This document shows, piece by piece, positions 35,401 to 48,825 of a stretch of 64,000 nt of DNA (position 1 is the stretch's first letter; each line of letters opens with the position of its first letter). The stretch covers positions 48,115,268-48,179,267 of the forward strand of contig CM070566.1 of assembly GCA_036346405.1 (NCBI GenBank), in the 5' to 3' direction. The notes under the pieces were generated by a model. It did no database searches. It worked only from the letters and a program-made list of their open reading frames with translations, and was not told where the DNA came from. The position numbers and the translations under genes are program-made. Source of the DNA: Phyllostachys edulis. Its lineage: Eukaryota; Streptophyta; Magnoliopsida; Poales; Poaceae.

Positions 35401-38400
35401 TTCCCTTTTTCTTAGTGCACAAAACAGGATCAGCTCGGGCTCCTTGGTGTAGTCTGAAACCAACTCCTGGCTCGTGCGCCCTCTGGGCTCGTGGACCTTC
35501 ACGCGCCTCGCTCAGCCGCATACTCCCGAGTCATGCACTTGCGCACCATCATGCCGGCAGTCACGTGTTTCACGCGATGCGACCGATCGCCACACAACAT
35601 ACGCTAGGGCATCCCCTCCTCGGTCTTTCTCCTTCTCAACCGAAGCTTCTTCTTTCCTCTCAGTGTTGCCTGAAATTAACTCATGCAAAACAATTTGCAC
35701 ACAACAATCAAGTTCAGTAGTAGGGTTAGTAGTCATGGCCGTTTCATAGGTTGAAGTTCCTTTTGAGGCAGAACAGTTATAGCAAATTGACCAAAAAAAT
35801 TACTAGTTGGAAGAACATCAAAAGTGCAGCGGAAACATAAATCTTAGTGTCCATGATGGTTAACCGTGCACAATGGAGAGAGAAGCTAGACAGGTGGTGA
35901 CCTGTCCACAACACTTTTAGAATTGGACCCACAAGTGTAAAGACTCATTCATTCTTGAAATTCCAAAGCATGCATGGTTTTATCCTATATTGCCTAGCCA
36001 AGTGGTAGGAGAGCAATTTATAAGGTGGAGCCCTTGCCACCTATTGAAACATATGACACATGATATGAGGTGACATGAGGAGGACTATAGCTAAAGTCAC
36101 ACGCACGTACGCATGCGGGCATATATTCGTGTGGTAATCGCGTGACTAGCGACGTGCGACCATGAACATGTCGCGAACTTAGTCCACCTTTCTTTTGCTA
36201 ACCATACATTTCTATCTCTCCTTTTAGATTGGTCGAAATAAAGTGGTCGAAACACAGTGGTCGAAATAATGTGGTCAAAGTCATAGACCAATGTGGTCAA
36301 AACACTTTGGTCAAAATAAAGTGGTCGAAGCCATAGACCAATGTGTTCGAAACATAGTGGTCGAAAAATGGTGATCGGACTCATAGACCAGTGTGGTCGA
36401 AATACACTGGTCGAAGCTGTAGACTAGTGTGTAATCAGGATCTGATAAACACTGCTTAATTACTATTAATTGGTTTTGAATTAGCAGTTATCAGTGGTTT
36501 AATATGTACTTTATTATGTAGTTACTAGAGAGTAATTGTCTCGACGTTTAAAAAGATCTAGAGACGTCCAGACCTAAGAGAATAGATTCACTTCCACTTT
36601 CTTCTTCATCCTCTCTGTTCTACTGTGCTAGAGGGTTGTGTTGTCGAACCAAGTTGTCCTTTCTCCTCAGCGTGCACCGGAAAGGAGGGTGAGCGGGTAT
36701 CTCTGAACTATTATCGTAGAGTTCACCTGCACGGGGCGGCAATAAGGTTTTCGAAAGCAATAAGATTCACAAGAACCGCCGCTTCATCTGCGACACTACG
36801 CATCAGATCGCTTCAAGTCTGCGCCGCCTCCTGTTCTTCATCAAGTTTACTGTAAGTTTTGGTTGTGTGACCAGAATGTTATAATCCTATTATTGTGTAT
36901 ATTTAGAAGTGCAATGAGTTGTCTGCTTTTAGTATTGCTTTATGCGTCTCTAGTTTTATATGATCTTTGCCTCATAATAAAATCTGGAATTAAAATATTA
37001 TCCATATTTACAACAAGCACCGGTTGTGGTCAATGGCTAGAGCAATTATCCGATATGTCAATACTGCATTTCAGGTTAATTCAGCTGCTGAAAGCAAATA
37101 CCGAAGATGCATCAAAATTCCCAACACATTCCATACCTATAATACTACACAGTGTGACTGACAACAAGGGACTACGATATAGCCAAATAGAAGACAGAAA
37201 TGGTGCATGGAGTACATAGTATCGTGTGCGGAGAACTTTCTCATGTGATATCTTTTGATCCAGTTCATTTCTCTCACATCTCTGTTATCTTATATGAACC
37301 GAGCATAAGGTGCAAGAGAATACTGTGCAATAGTTTTTTCAAAGAAAAGGCAGCAAGGATCCTCTAAAAAAAGAAAGAAAGGCTGCAGGATACCTTTAAA
37401 TTTAGGGGCTTTGCCCATGTAGTTACCATAATAAACTTGAAGTATATATCTTTGTTTATACACAGATGGTGATAAATTTGCTAATGATTCTTGTTATATG
37501 GTACCTGAAGTACATAATAGAGCGTTGTTTTGGTAATTCTGCTGGGCCGGACGTTTTATTTTGCTAGCTAGGCAGGCATATATCAAGGTGAGACGGCCAT
37601 TTATTACCTAGCTATCAACCTGTCTCCTATGACTCCCAAATCACAATAGAAAACTAAATCATCCTGAAATCCTATGACTCCTATACCTATGGGATTATGA
37701 ACAAGGCAGGATATCTGCTTACAGAATATAAAAACAACCATCACACAAATTTCCCAATGCCTCCTATGCCTACATCAATCAAATTTGAGTTCAAGGGAGA
37801 TCTACACGAAAGAACTGTCATCTGGTAAAAGCTCAAGATCAGCAACCACTAGTAGCGTGTCATGTACTCATGTCTTGTATGAGTAGGCCATATACCTCAT
37901 GAGCTTTGTGAAATATGAATCTGTATAAATTGGCACCTGCGGGAGATAATGCAACCAAATTGTGCACTCATAAGTCCTAATAACCCATGAGAAGTTAAGA
38001 CTGCAAGCCTGCAAGCGTCTTCAGTTAACACATGACTAGCCAGTGATCACATATGAAGTCACGCATCTACCTTTTGTAGTACAATGATAATTGCTTTATT
38101 TTTTCGGACTGATTAAGTAAAGATATACTGTGCTAAAATTTAGAATAACGAAGCTACATAAGAAAGAGTAAAGAAACACAATGGTAGGAAAGGATGGAAG
38201 AATCACAGAAAAGCTTTTAGCATTATGAGAATCTGTATAAATGGACTGATCAGTGATGACAGAAATGGATTGTTACGAGACACAACTTCAGATGAACTAG
38301 AAAAAGTCTAAACTGTCGTCAAGAGTGCTGACCATATGCTTGTCCGGTCCAACATTTATGTTGTGTATTCAACTAGTTTGACATAAAAGATGGATTTGAA

Positions 38401-38790
38401 CCTTGCGGTGAATTTTACATACCTAAAGTGACAACGATACTTGTGAATTCGAGGTGCCTCCAAAGCCTGTGATCCATTGTGGGATAAAATTGTGAGCCAG
38501 AGTTCTCCTTTTTGCAATGCATGGTTCTTCTAATAGTTGTCAGCAATGTATGGTTCTTGAAATTCCATTACTAATGAGCGTTCAGCATAGATGTTTACCA
38601 GATCACACCACTGAACAAATAGAACATAAAAGGTCCATAAAAATCCCTCTTTTACCCCGTTTCCACGTTATCAAATGATCAGAATGACCCAACGAAACAA
38701 CCAGGACGTCAAAATTTGCGAACATTAATTCCCCCAAATTGAGCAAATAAAATACACAGATGCCCTAAAAAACCACGCCTTTTCCACAAG
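35401..38790. other. Gene-poor DNA with old repeat remnants
   Basis: No gene supported. A simple repeat lies at about 36228-36425. The stretch 36430-36850 resembles the end of an LTR or transcribed leader, but no edges were found. At 37230-37350 ('tctgttatcttatatgaaccgagcataagg...agaatactgtgcaatag') and 37740-37800 ('cccaatgcctcctatgcctacatc') I see distant relatives of the R1/R2 core, suggesting the array once extended further right. Confidence 0.4.
36228..36425. repeat. gtggtcgaaa minisatellite
   Basis: About a dozen imperfect copies of 'agtggtcgaaa' with interspersed 'catagaccaatgtggtc', alternating between ggtcgaa and ggtcaaa forms. Period is irregular, about 17-25 bases. Confidence 0.75.
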
Positions 38791-38962
38791 AGAAAATTGA
38801 TGAATTGCCCACCTTACATGCGTCTTTGCTCACTTGGGACTAGCTAGGTAGTAGCTCAAATGCCCCACCTTTAGTGAGACACTTGATTATTTGTCAGTTT
38901 AGACAATTTTGTCTCTCTCTTCTTCTTCCCCTTCTTCTCTTCTCTTCTTCCTTGCTCCAGCC

Positions 38963-40460
38963 ATGGCCAACCTTGGCACTCCGACAGCCGTCCTCCTCCA
39001 CCTCGAGAGCCAAAGCGAAGCGAAGTGGAGAATCCAGCCTTGCCCACCGCCACATCTACCATGGGGAGACCCAGAGCAACCTCCGCCGCCGCCGCCAGGT
39101 CCAGGCAGGCCAAGCCCAAGCCCTCCTTCCTTTCCCCACTCGCGTCATCGATCGCGGCCGGGACCCCTTGTTTTAGAAAATGCGGTTTTAGCAAACACTC
39201 AGAAATAATTCCAGCATAATTAATAGAAATTAAAGCATAATATATTCCACCATAATTTAAATGACCAAATTAACAAATACTCATGTAAATCTTCCAGGTC
39301 ATCTAAAAGGGATAATATGCTCAACACATATACCATGTGTACAACAGAAGTCAGCATAAATCTAAGACTTAAACAATTAAATATTGCTCTCAGACGGCTA
39401 GTTGCACAAGACATAATCTTGGCCACCACAGCATTTATGCCAATATTCTTTATCAATTGAATATGATAACTCTAAATTAGACTTTGAGCTAAAAATTAAT
39501 GCTTTACTAATATGTCAAATTTTATCTCAATACTGCAAATTAAACTCTCAGTCAATAAAAGATCTTGAGATTAACAGTGCACAAAGACACTATTCCGGCA
39601 TATTGAATTTTCGGCTAACAGATAATTGAGCATATGACAAAGCACAGGAAGCAAAAATGCTTGCAGATAATGTAAACTAAAAGAAGAGCCGCAACAATAT
39701 CTCTGTGCACAACAGATGATCAAGTTCTATCTAGTCACAGCTGAAAACACCAATAGATAGGATGGCAGAGTATATTGCAATACTGACAGAAACAACATAA
39801 CAATAGTAAGCAATTCTAAATAAGATCAAGTCTGATCCTAGTTAACAATTCAATTTCATAATATCGCATCAAGCATCATAGAGCTATTAACACCCATCAA
39901 CAGATACACTTGCAATGTCTCTCAGAACAACTATCAAATCGAATTAAAACTTTAACAATTGCAGCTAATATATGCAAAGTGAATACAAAATGGGTAACTG
40001 AGATACTTACAAAACTAGTGACAAATAAAGCCACTGGAAGAACCGGCCAAGGCACGTCATTAAGACGTTGTCTCAGAAAACCTAGCGCCTCGCTATGCCG
40101 CGCAAATAAGACGAGGTTGACAGAGATACAGTGTCGATCCTTGCAATCCGGGACACACCGAATCATGAAGTTGAGGTATAGGAGATATGCCGCTCAAGAC
40201 CACCAACGAATGCTCTGGCCGAAAGCACAAGTAACACCAATCACCGAAAGAAATCGAACTCCTCCCTCAATAGGATCAACAAGAAGCACACCGGAATCAC
40301 CTCCAACCGACGCACCAACAGGAAATCTCACAAAGCCGAACAACACAAGAGGGATCCACAGGAATGTGCACGGAGTAGGGTTCAGGTCTAACCAACAACA
40401 CCACCGAAACAAAGCACGGTGGAGCCAGAGCTCTGATGATCCAGAAAGCGAATGGAAGAA
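38963..40460. other. Mutator-like element interior, left of the LTR
   Basis: 38963-39180 is a GC-rich extension of the TIR with Pro/Ala-rich frames on both strands. 39200-39900 is AT-rich with nothing seen. 39900-40440 is more balanced and could be a captured leader or exon, since open frames exist on both strands (for example plus 39910-40563, which runs into the LTR), but none matches a known family. Confidence 0.35.
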
Positions 40461-43400
40461 TGTAACATCCCAAAGTTCTGTTACCAAAATAAAAATAAAT
40501 AAAGTATTTATTTTGTTGGTTTTTCTGGCTGTCAAAGAAGTTTCTCGATTTTATGTAATTTGAAAGAGTTTTACTGCTTTTCTTGAATTTCTGAAGTTTT
40601 AGAAGTCAAAAAAATAAAATTTATTTAAGTGTTTGAAGTTTTCTTGGATTTAATTTGAGAAATAAAATTTTAATTAATTTCTAGAATTTTCTGGAATTTT
40701 AAAAGTTTTTCTCTAATTATTTTAAGCCAAAATAAATTAGAAATATTTTATTTAAGTCCAAAATAACTCTAGGAATTTCTGTGAATTTTTCTAGAAATTT
40801 TGGATTTTATTTGCTATTTTCTAAAGCCTATTTGAATTATCAGAATTAAATCAATTGTTAAATCATTTAAAATCAGTCAACTGTTCTTGGGCCAAATCTT
40901 CCTCGGCCCACTCCTATTTCCACGCGCGCGCGGCCTGGTCAGCCTACTCCTCCCGCGTGTTACACATTATCTCACCTCAGCCGTCCGATTTGATTTGAAC
41001 AGTCGAATTTCATTGGTACGTTCGGACGTCCGAACGTCTTAATCAAGGAGGACCACCCGATCTAAATCCAACAGCTCAGGCACCACCCATTACCTTCCTT
41101 TCCTTGCTGACGCCGATAGGTGGGTCCCACTACAGTGTTGTCTTCTCCCCTCGTTTCTTCTCCGCGTGAGCGCCGCATCGTCCGCCATGGCCATTGTGCC
41201 AAACTCCGCGCAGCCGCCTTATCCTTCCCCCATTTCTCGCGAGCACGTGCGCCTTATCTTTTTCAACCGTTGCCGCTCTCAACCTCGGCCTTATCCCCTC
41301 TTCTTCGCGCCCGGTTCACCCGAAGCCGCAACTGCCGCCGAAGATGCCATGAGCTCGATCTCCGCCCCCGGTGACCCCTTGGCCCCTATAAATAGCGCCC
41401 TGGCTCCACCTCTCTCTCCTCATCTCAGCGCCGCCAACCACCGCTCTCCTCCTCGTCTCTAGCGCCACAATTTCAAAGTTTCTCGCCGCCGGCCGAAGAA
41501 GCTTCAACCGCCGATTCCGCCGCAGTCAAGCCCGCTCTGGCCCCGTCATCCACACCTTCGGCACCGCCGCATCACCGTGAAGCCCGTTCGTGCATTCACT
41601 TCCCTGAAGAACCACTGGAGCGCCTACTTCACCGACAACCGAACCTCGCCGCCGCTAAATCTCATCACCGACGACCTTTCCGCTGCGCTTTCTCATATCC
41701 CCGGTGAGCATCAGGTTTAGCAATGCACCCTCTCCCTTTTGCGCATCACCATTCAGCTCGCCCCGGCGTAAAACACCGGCGAGCTCGTCGCCGGAGTTTC
41801 TCACCGTCGGGCTTACGTGGCTAGTCCACGTCGGCACCTTGTCAGCGCCACATCGGCGCTAAAACTGACGTGTCTGCCTATGTGTACACCTAGGTGGCGC
41901 CACATCAGCCTACGCAGAGCACCGCACCCCCGTTCACTATTGTGTGCATCGCGTCCACCGTGGGCATTGACCGCACCGTGGACCTAGTCCATTGACTTCG
42001 GACCCACATGTCAGTGGCTCAAAAGATTTTCCTTTATAAGAAAAATTCGGCTGAAATTCGGTTATTCCGTGCGCTGACGTCAACTTGCGCAATAATTCGA
42101 ATTTTCTTTAGAAAAATAATTCAGGCAAATCTATAAAATCTGAAATTATGGTTTAATTAGATTTAAAACTTCCAGGAGCTCGTATTTCTTCATACGAACT
42201 CCGATTTCGGCGATTAAAATTTCTAAATTTGTATAATTCAAGATCTAGCTAAATAAACTAAAATTATTTGATTTTGAGTTAGTTTGATTTGTCTTTTTCA
42301 ATTTATTTGAGTTTTATTTGAATTTGGCTCGTTTTCGCGTATAGATTTCGACGACTTCGGAGAGTCAGATTTCGACGCCGTTTGCGAACAACTAATTGAG
42401 TAAGGCAAGTTACATCTTTGATTATGTTTGAACCTATTATTTCAAATCATTTATTCTGTTTTAAATTATTACTGCATGCTTATTTATATTCAGTAATTTA
42501 AATTCCTTTTTCAAATTTATAGTTATGCCTAAATTCTTTGTATGGACAAAGTTGATATTTGCATCAAATATATTATCACCCTAGATAAAACCTAGTTGAT
42601 ACGATAGTATGAACTAGGACCATTTGAAAATATTACGCAAAGACAGGCTTAGACCAAAAATATTTGATTTAGGGAATTTTAGCCAAAAATCAAATGTTGT
42701 TTAAATTGTATCCATGGCATTGGAGTGTTATGGAAGTTTAGAAATGACTTTGAAAAATGAAATAAAATGATGGTTTGTACTTGGGCGAAATGGTTGTTTG
42801 GATGGTGCATGTTGATGCACGGGATCGAGTCATTTTTATGGTCGAGGCCCATGGGTTTTATGGAAAGTCGCCCAAGTCAGTTAAGGACCGGTCTTCGAGT
42901 GTATTTTGTTAAGCCATACCGTACTACCATTAGTCCAAAGTGGGGCGGACTTGGCTAACTAATTTGCAACATTCCATCGTGGTCGTGCCATCCGGTTGCG
43001 TGGGTGTCGATTATGACCTACTTTTATGTATTCCTACCTAGCGCAAGAGGGGGCTTAAATCCGATGGGTTTCTATCCAATGGAAGCGAAACCTTAGTGAG
43101 GCAAGACTACGTTGGGATGGCGCATTGTAAAGGCCTCATGATAATCACTTAGTCGTACACCTTCGGAAGTGTGTCAGTCGGACATTAAAATATGATTATC
43201 TCTTGTGGGTAAAGTTGTACAACCTCTGCATAGTGTAAAACTATTCGAATAGCCGTGTCCACGGTCATGGACATGCCTAGCAAAGCTGCTCCAAGTTAGA
43301 TCTTTGATTTATTTTTTTCTTCAAAAGACTTTAGTAAATAGTTTATCCAGGAAATTGGGCAGGAAGCCATGTGATAGAAGGGTATCCTTCACCATTCTTG

Positions 43401-43905
43401 TGTGAATGTTATCTGACTGTAAAACTGAGAATTTATAAAATGAATTAGTTAGAGAATAACTGCTTTGGAACTTAGTACAAATATTTAAGGAAAACATTGC
43501 TTTATGCAAATTCAACCAATAAGCCTTCCTTTGTTATATCCTTGCATGCATTATAATCTGTTATTGGGTGTAACTTGCAAGCATGGTAGTTGTGCTCATC
43601 CTTGCTTGATGCAAATAATTTCAGAGGAGAAGAACTTCACTACTGGTGTGGATCTCGATGACTAGACCGCTACCCCAGTCGATTGCCTATAGCAGATTAG
43701 CTGGACTCCACTACTTTCTCGTCTTCCGCTGTGTTCTTTATTATTGGCTTGTAAGCCTCTTTTGTAATAAACTTTGTTGATTATTAATAAAATTGTGGGA
43801 TTTATGGATGTTACCATATCTGTTTACTGCGTGAACTAGGTACTGATCATGGAACTAGTTCAGAAATACACAGAGGATTTGGGGGGCTACTCCCGGGGTC
43901 CGACA
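40461..43905 (+). mobile_element. Solo gypsy LTR, 3445 bp
   Basis: Starts tgtaacatccc and ends ggggtccgaca, with an exact 5 bp target duplication aagaa (40456-40460 and 43906-43910). A promoter-like tataaata lies at 41389-41396, downstream of a GC-rich region. The start, size, GC-rich core and inner blocks ('acggtcatggacatgcctag') relate it to the LTRs at 15884-19373 and 45686-48825. Internal and second LTR sequences are gone, as left by LTR-LTR recombination. Confidence 0.88.
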
Positions 43906-44585
43906 AAGAAGAACGGAAAAATTATGGAGTTTTTCCACCGTTTGTTTCAGATCTAATGAACAAAGGAGAGGAGCACTTATCTATCAAGAGGAAGAGGAGC
44001 TGTTGACCCACCACCCGACGGCGCACAACCCGCCAGATCCGACCAGCGTCCATCGCCCGAGTCGCTCGCCGCCGATTTTGTTGGGAGCCAAAACTGCCGA
44101 GAGCCCAAAAGAACTGTCGAAGCCCAAAAACACGAAGCATAGGCACTACAGCCCTTCGATTGAAGACCAAGTCACAAGACCTTATCCTCCCCTCAATCCT
44201 ATGACAAGTGGGCCCCCTCCATATTCCTTTTCTTTTCTATTTATCCTTTTTCTCAAATGATAAATTACCAAAGAAACCCTCAAGAAACAACACCCCTCCC
44301 CCTCCTTGTTCAAAGTGGCGATGGACGGAGTGCAGAGAGGAGAGCCGTAGGAGGCGACGGAGGTGCGGTGGCGGTAGTTGGATCCAAGCGGAGGCGGCTG
44401 GAGCATGGAAGAAGAAAAGAGAAGAAGATGAAGAAGGGGAAGAAAAAGATAATGACAAAATTGTCTAAAAAGGGCAAATGATGATATGGCTCATTAAAGG
44501 TGGGGCATTTGAGCTATTATTACGAACTTAATCTCAAACGAGCAAATGCGCATGTAACGTAGGGCGAATAATCAATTTTTTCTAT

Positions 44586-45685
44586 CCACGACGCGTAGTA
44601 GGAATGTATCCACCATCATAACTGGACGAACTCTGGAAAACGAAAAATTCATTTGAATAGAACGAATGAATGTAACAAGAACTCCCCATGGAGTTTTGGG
44701 AGCTACAAGGCAAGACAAGAGCTCAAACCAGAGGGAATGGAGACGGCACTGAACATAGAGAAGAGAGGATGCATTGGATCGAAGCTTACCCGATAATGGT
44801 GCACGGGAGAGCTTCTTCTTCCTCAGCCCCGAGAGGAAGAATGAGCGAAAAGGAGGAGGGAGAGGGGGTATTATCCTCGGGCGATGACGCAAATGGCAAC
44901 GGCATTAAACGGTGAAGCAGTGGATAGGTGGAGTTGGGCGGCGGATCCACGGCATCAATCGAAGCTGCTCAGGGCTCGGCGGGCACTTGGCAATGAAGCT
45001 CTGGGCACCCGTCAATGAGAGGTAGACGAAGCTGACAAGTGGGTCCCAGTGGTCAACGGCTCAGGAACGACGTGGTCAGTGTGTCGTGCGGCATGGTACA
45101 TTTAGTTGGCTCAGTCCAGTCAATTAGCTCGGGTCGGGTTTGACTTAAACAGTGCTAGCTGGTCGGGTCTGAGTCCAAACTGTTGACTGAGTTTAAAAAC
45201 AAAACTTCTACTTTGACTTGGCCACTAAAAATAGCAAATAAAATTCTAAAATTCTGAAATTAATCAGAGAGGTTCGTGGGACGTCCTATTATTCAAATAA
45301 AATCTTAAACCTTGCCGTTCAAGACTTATTTGCTTAATCAAAAATCAAACCTAACTTAGGTTGTTGAAATGAGTTTGAATTTTCTGTGGGTTAGGTTAAG
45401 TTCCAAAAATTTGGAAAAATATATATTTATTCTTGATAAATATTATAGTATTTAAATAAATTATCTTCCAGAGGACTTTATAAGTATTTATTTCTGTTTT
45501 CTTTTTAGAGCTTACATTTGAGTTGTAGGTTTAATCTTTGATTGAGATTTTTCAAGTGCAATAAAAGATGCAAATACTTCTAAATCAATATGCATGCTGA
45601 TGGGATGCATACTAGCCTGGGTTACGCCCAGCTGAGAGGATTGAGGAGACAAGGAGCAGCATGAGGGATTCGGGCGTAGTAGGGG
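44586..45685. other. No gene; LTR-like remnant probable
   Basis: Intermediate-GC DNA followed by AT-rich DNA with 'gtgggtcccagtggtcaacgg', a style of text typical of the LTRs in this window, here in the opposite orientation. No edges or coding region were identified. Confidence 0.3.
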
Positions 45686-48600
45686 TGTAACATTCCCGTT
45701 TTCAAAACGATGAATAGTAAATACAATTCGATTCTTGGATTTCAAACCTAATTTCAAATTACCGTATTTTCTCAAAATCTTCTAGCTTCCTTCCAAGCTC
45801 GGGTTTGTGTTTCAAACCTCCTTGCACTTCCCAAATTCAAATTTTGAATTTGAATTCCCTTTTTCGAATTCGTGCCCTTTTTCCATTTTGACCTTTCCTC
45901 TTTTCATGGGCTCAGCCCAATCTCTTCTTGGCCTCCGGGCCCACTCCCTTGCTTCTGGACTAGCAAGCTCCACCCGGCCCATTCCTCCCTTCAGCCTCTT
46001 TGGCCCGACTCCCTTTCCCCCCTTGTCTTCTTCCTCCCCTTGCCCTTTCTTCCTCCTGGTTAGAGCCGGCCACGAGCTTCCCTGCTCCCGCTTGCTCCCT
46101 CTGCCACATGCGCCACTCCAGAGCACCCTGGCCACCCTCGTGCGCCCCCGTCAGCACCCACAAGCTTCCACCTGCCGCCCGTGACTCCAGTGACACACCC
46201 CTGACTTGTCCCATCTTGCTAGCTTTGTGCTCCTGTCGCCGTGACGCCGACACCCACGCCGCCCTCATCAGCGCGCTGTGCTTCGCGCACGCACGCATGC
46301 CTACGCTCGCTGCCACGTCTCGTCGCCTCGCCATCACCTCCCTCACCTTGTCCCTTCGTTGCACATGCTCGCCTACTGCTTGGCCGCCCAAGTCACATCG
46401 TGACGACAGCCGCCTCACCTGCTCCCGTCTCGCCCATGCCTCGGGACCGTGCGCTCCAACGGCTCCTCGCCCACTCCCCTGGCGCTATAAGAGAGCAACC
46501 CTGCACCTCCCTTTGCTCTGCACCTCCCTTTGCCCTCCCCCTCCATTTCTTCCTTCTTCTTCACCAAGCAGAACCAGAGCCGGAACTCCCTTCTCTGCCT
46601 TGGCCGCGCCACCTCCCCGCCGTTCGGTCGCTCTGGCACCACCACCACCACCGGACCGCCTCTGTCACCACGTGCCTCCGGCGCTAAGGAAGCTCCTCCC
46701 CCTCTCCATTTGCCCAAGTGAGCGCTATGGAGCTCCCTCGCCATAGCCATCTCTCCTCCGCTTCCGGCCGCCGCCACCCCGCCACTTCGGCCAACCCCCG
46801 GCTTCCCTTTCGACCTCCCCACGCTGCCTTTCTTCGTCGTCGCTAAATCGCCGCCACGCCGCCACATCTCCGTGCTGCTGGCAGCCGTCTTGCCGCCGCC
46901 TTCTTCGGTCGGCGCCATAAATTGGCCTTCTCTGGCACCGCCTCCACCGCCACTGGCTTTGCCTCGCAGAGGGCCTCCCGCCCCTACCCTTCCCTAGCTC
47001 CTTGCTTCGCGCGCGGTGAAGCCCTCGCGCCTGGTCTTTTTTCCCGGCTTTGCCCGCGATTCGACTGGTCGTGCGGCGTGCGTGTGACCAAATCCTGGTC
47101 GGGATTTAAGGCAAGCGGTAATTAGCTGCGTTAATGAGGCCATACCCAATCATTAGCTACTAAATGTTTGTCTTAAGGCCCCCTTGACCCTCTACCTCGT
47201 GGGCCCAGGCAACAGTGAACACCAGTTTTGGGTTTCTGGTTTTTCCCTCTCTAGTGACTGATTGGCGGGCCCGCAAATAGTAAACTGTCGGTTTTGTTTT
47301 TCGTTGACTCAATGACAGGTGGGCCTCCATGAACAGTATGCACCCGGTGCACCACGGACTGGTGCACAGTACATGTTGACCTCCTGTCCATACACTGTGC
47401 ACATGAACCATACACTATTCATGGGTCCCACATGTCAGTGGGCCACTCTCTCTCGCTCTCCCTTTTCAATTTTTCGATTTATTTCCAATTCAAACTCCAG
47501 AAGCTCCGTTCTCCTCCGTTATAACTCCAAAAATTATGAAATTTGTTTCTAAAAATTTGTAAATTCAAGATCTTACTAATGACATAGGTCTTGTTTAATT
47601 TAGAGTTCATTTGTTAATTCATTAGTATTTATTTGTTTTATTTGCTTGTTGTTCCTTTTTCCGGTACGTTCGTCTAATTAGGATTTGAAGATGCGGAAGA
47701 TCTCCATCTTGATCAAGCTCAAGATTGTCAAGACTCTCTTACCTATAACCAAGACGAGTCAATACTTTAATCATATTGATCCTACATTTTATGTAAATTA
47801 TATTCATTTAAATTACCAAAATCGCATGCTTTAATTCTTTAATCAAATGTATGTTAAAGCTTAAGGTAGTTAAATACTCATTTGACGATTAATTAATTAT
47901 TATGCCATCCTTTGACAATTGAATCCATTATTCCATGTCACTCTAGTAACTATATGGTAAATATTAGTTATAGGTTGTACTTAAGAGACATGCTAGTCTT
48001 GCTTAAGTACCGGGACATTAAATATCCCAATCATCATCTTTTAAACATGAAAGTGGTTTTGGGCAGTCATTGTGGGTAAAATTACTGCGATGGTTGGGTT
48101 GATGTATTTTACTCCTCAAAAACCCTAATAACTTGCGGTTACTGTCTGGGTGGATGGTATGATGGATGGTATGTTGATGGGTGCTAATACAGCCCAAGGA
48201 ATTTTGGTATATGAAATAAACCGCCCAGACAACCCTAAGGACTTAATTTTGTCATGACCTCCCGTGTAAAACAAGTACAACCACAAATCTGCAGAAGTGC
48301 AACTTGGCTTAGTAAATTTATTGAACCCTGAAAGTCATCTCATTAGTGAAGGAGTAAAGACGTGCAAGCTCTGGATACATCCAGCTTGAATGGGACACCA
48401 CATCACGGTGACATTGCCAGATCGTTGTGGTATAGTCCAACTACACCAGTCGCTGAGGTAAACATCCCACACAACGTATGGGCGTAACCTCATATGGATG
48501 AGATGACGGAAAGGGCAAGATACTTTGAAAGGTTACTGTGACGGTCGCTCAACTACATGACTAAGGAATCGTGTGGGGTAACGAGTATGACTATCTCGTG

Positions 48601-48825
48601 TGGGTACAGTGTACAACCTCTGCAGAGTCTAAACTGTTTAAGCAGCCGCGCCTACGGTCAAATGCGGACATGAAAACTTTACTTGAGTTAGTTCTATTTC
48701 AAAACCTTTGTGGGTGGTATGAAAAATGTGATGGGCTCACCTAGCCCTGTGATTAGATTTTTGCCAATTCACTCGTGGGGGACTAGTTTTGCTGTTTCGC
48801 TGCGCAACGGTGGCAATTAAGCCAA
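45686..48825 (+). mobile_element. Gypsy LTR, truncated by a Helitron
   Basis: Starts tgtaacattccc. Its right half follows the minus-strand reading of 16640-17760 block by block (gtacgttcgtc, gatctccatcttgatcaagc, cttacc..acgagt, gagttagttctattt, ctttgtgggtgg), so it is the same family as the 15884-19373 LTR in opposite orientation. A possible TATA box (ctataagag) lies near 46484. The frame covering 46000-46746 is Pro/Ser/Arg-rich LTR text, not a gene. It stops at 48825 where a Helitron inserted; the expected last ~0.65 kb is not evident beyond that element. Confidence 0.7.

Larger units (their letters stand above)
38791..44585. mobile_element. Mutator-like element with long TIRs, split by a solo LTR
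   Basis: 38791-38963 is the inverted counterpart of about 44397-44585. Shared blocks in order are gaaaattgatgaattgccc, acatgcgtctttgctc, tagctcaaatgccccacctt, tttagacaattttgtc and a CT-rich tract ending ttgctccagcc. Arms of ~170-190 bp with moderate divergence fit Mutator-like elements. Excluding the LTR the element is about 2.35 kb. Flanks (ttttccaca at left, tatccacga at right) may be a decayed 9 bp duplication. No transposase is seen; the interior holds GC-rich and gene-like pieces of unknown source. Confidence 0.65.

Noticed and set aside
36863..37219. 118-residue hydrophobic plus-strand frame
   Set aside because: AT-rich composition alone explains the hydrophobic residues; no splice or family support.
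39910..40563. 217-residue plus-strand frame in the Mutator-like element
   Set aside because: It runs across the solo LTR boundary at 40461 and shows no domain, so it cannot be an ancestral gene as read.
46000..46746. 248-residue plus-strand frame
   Set aside because: It is part of an LTR (45686-48825), Pro/Ser/Arg-rich, with competing frames on both strands.
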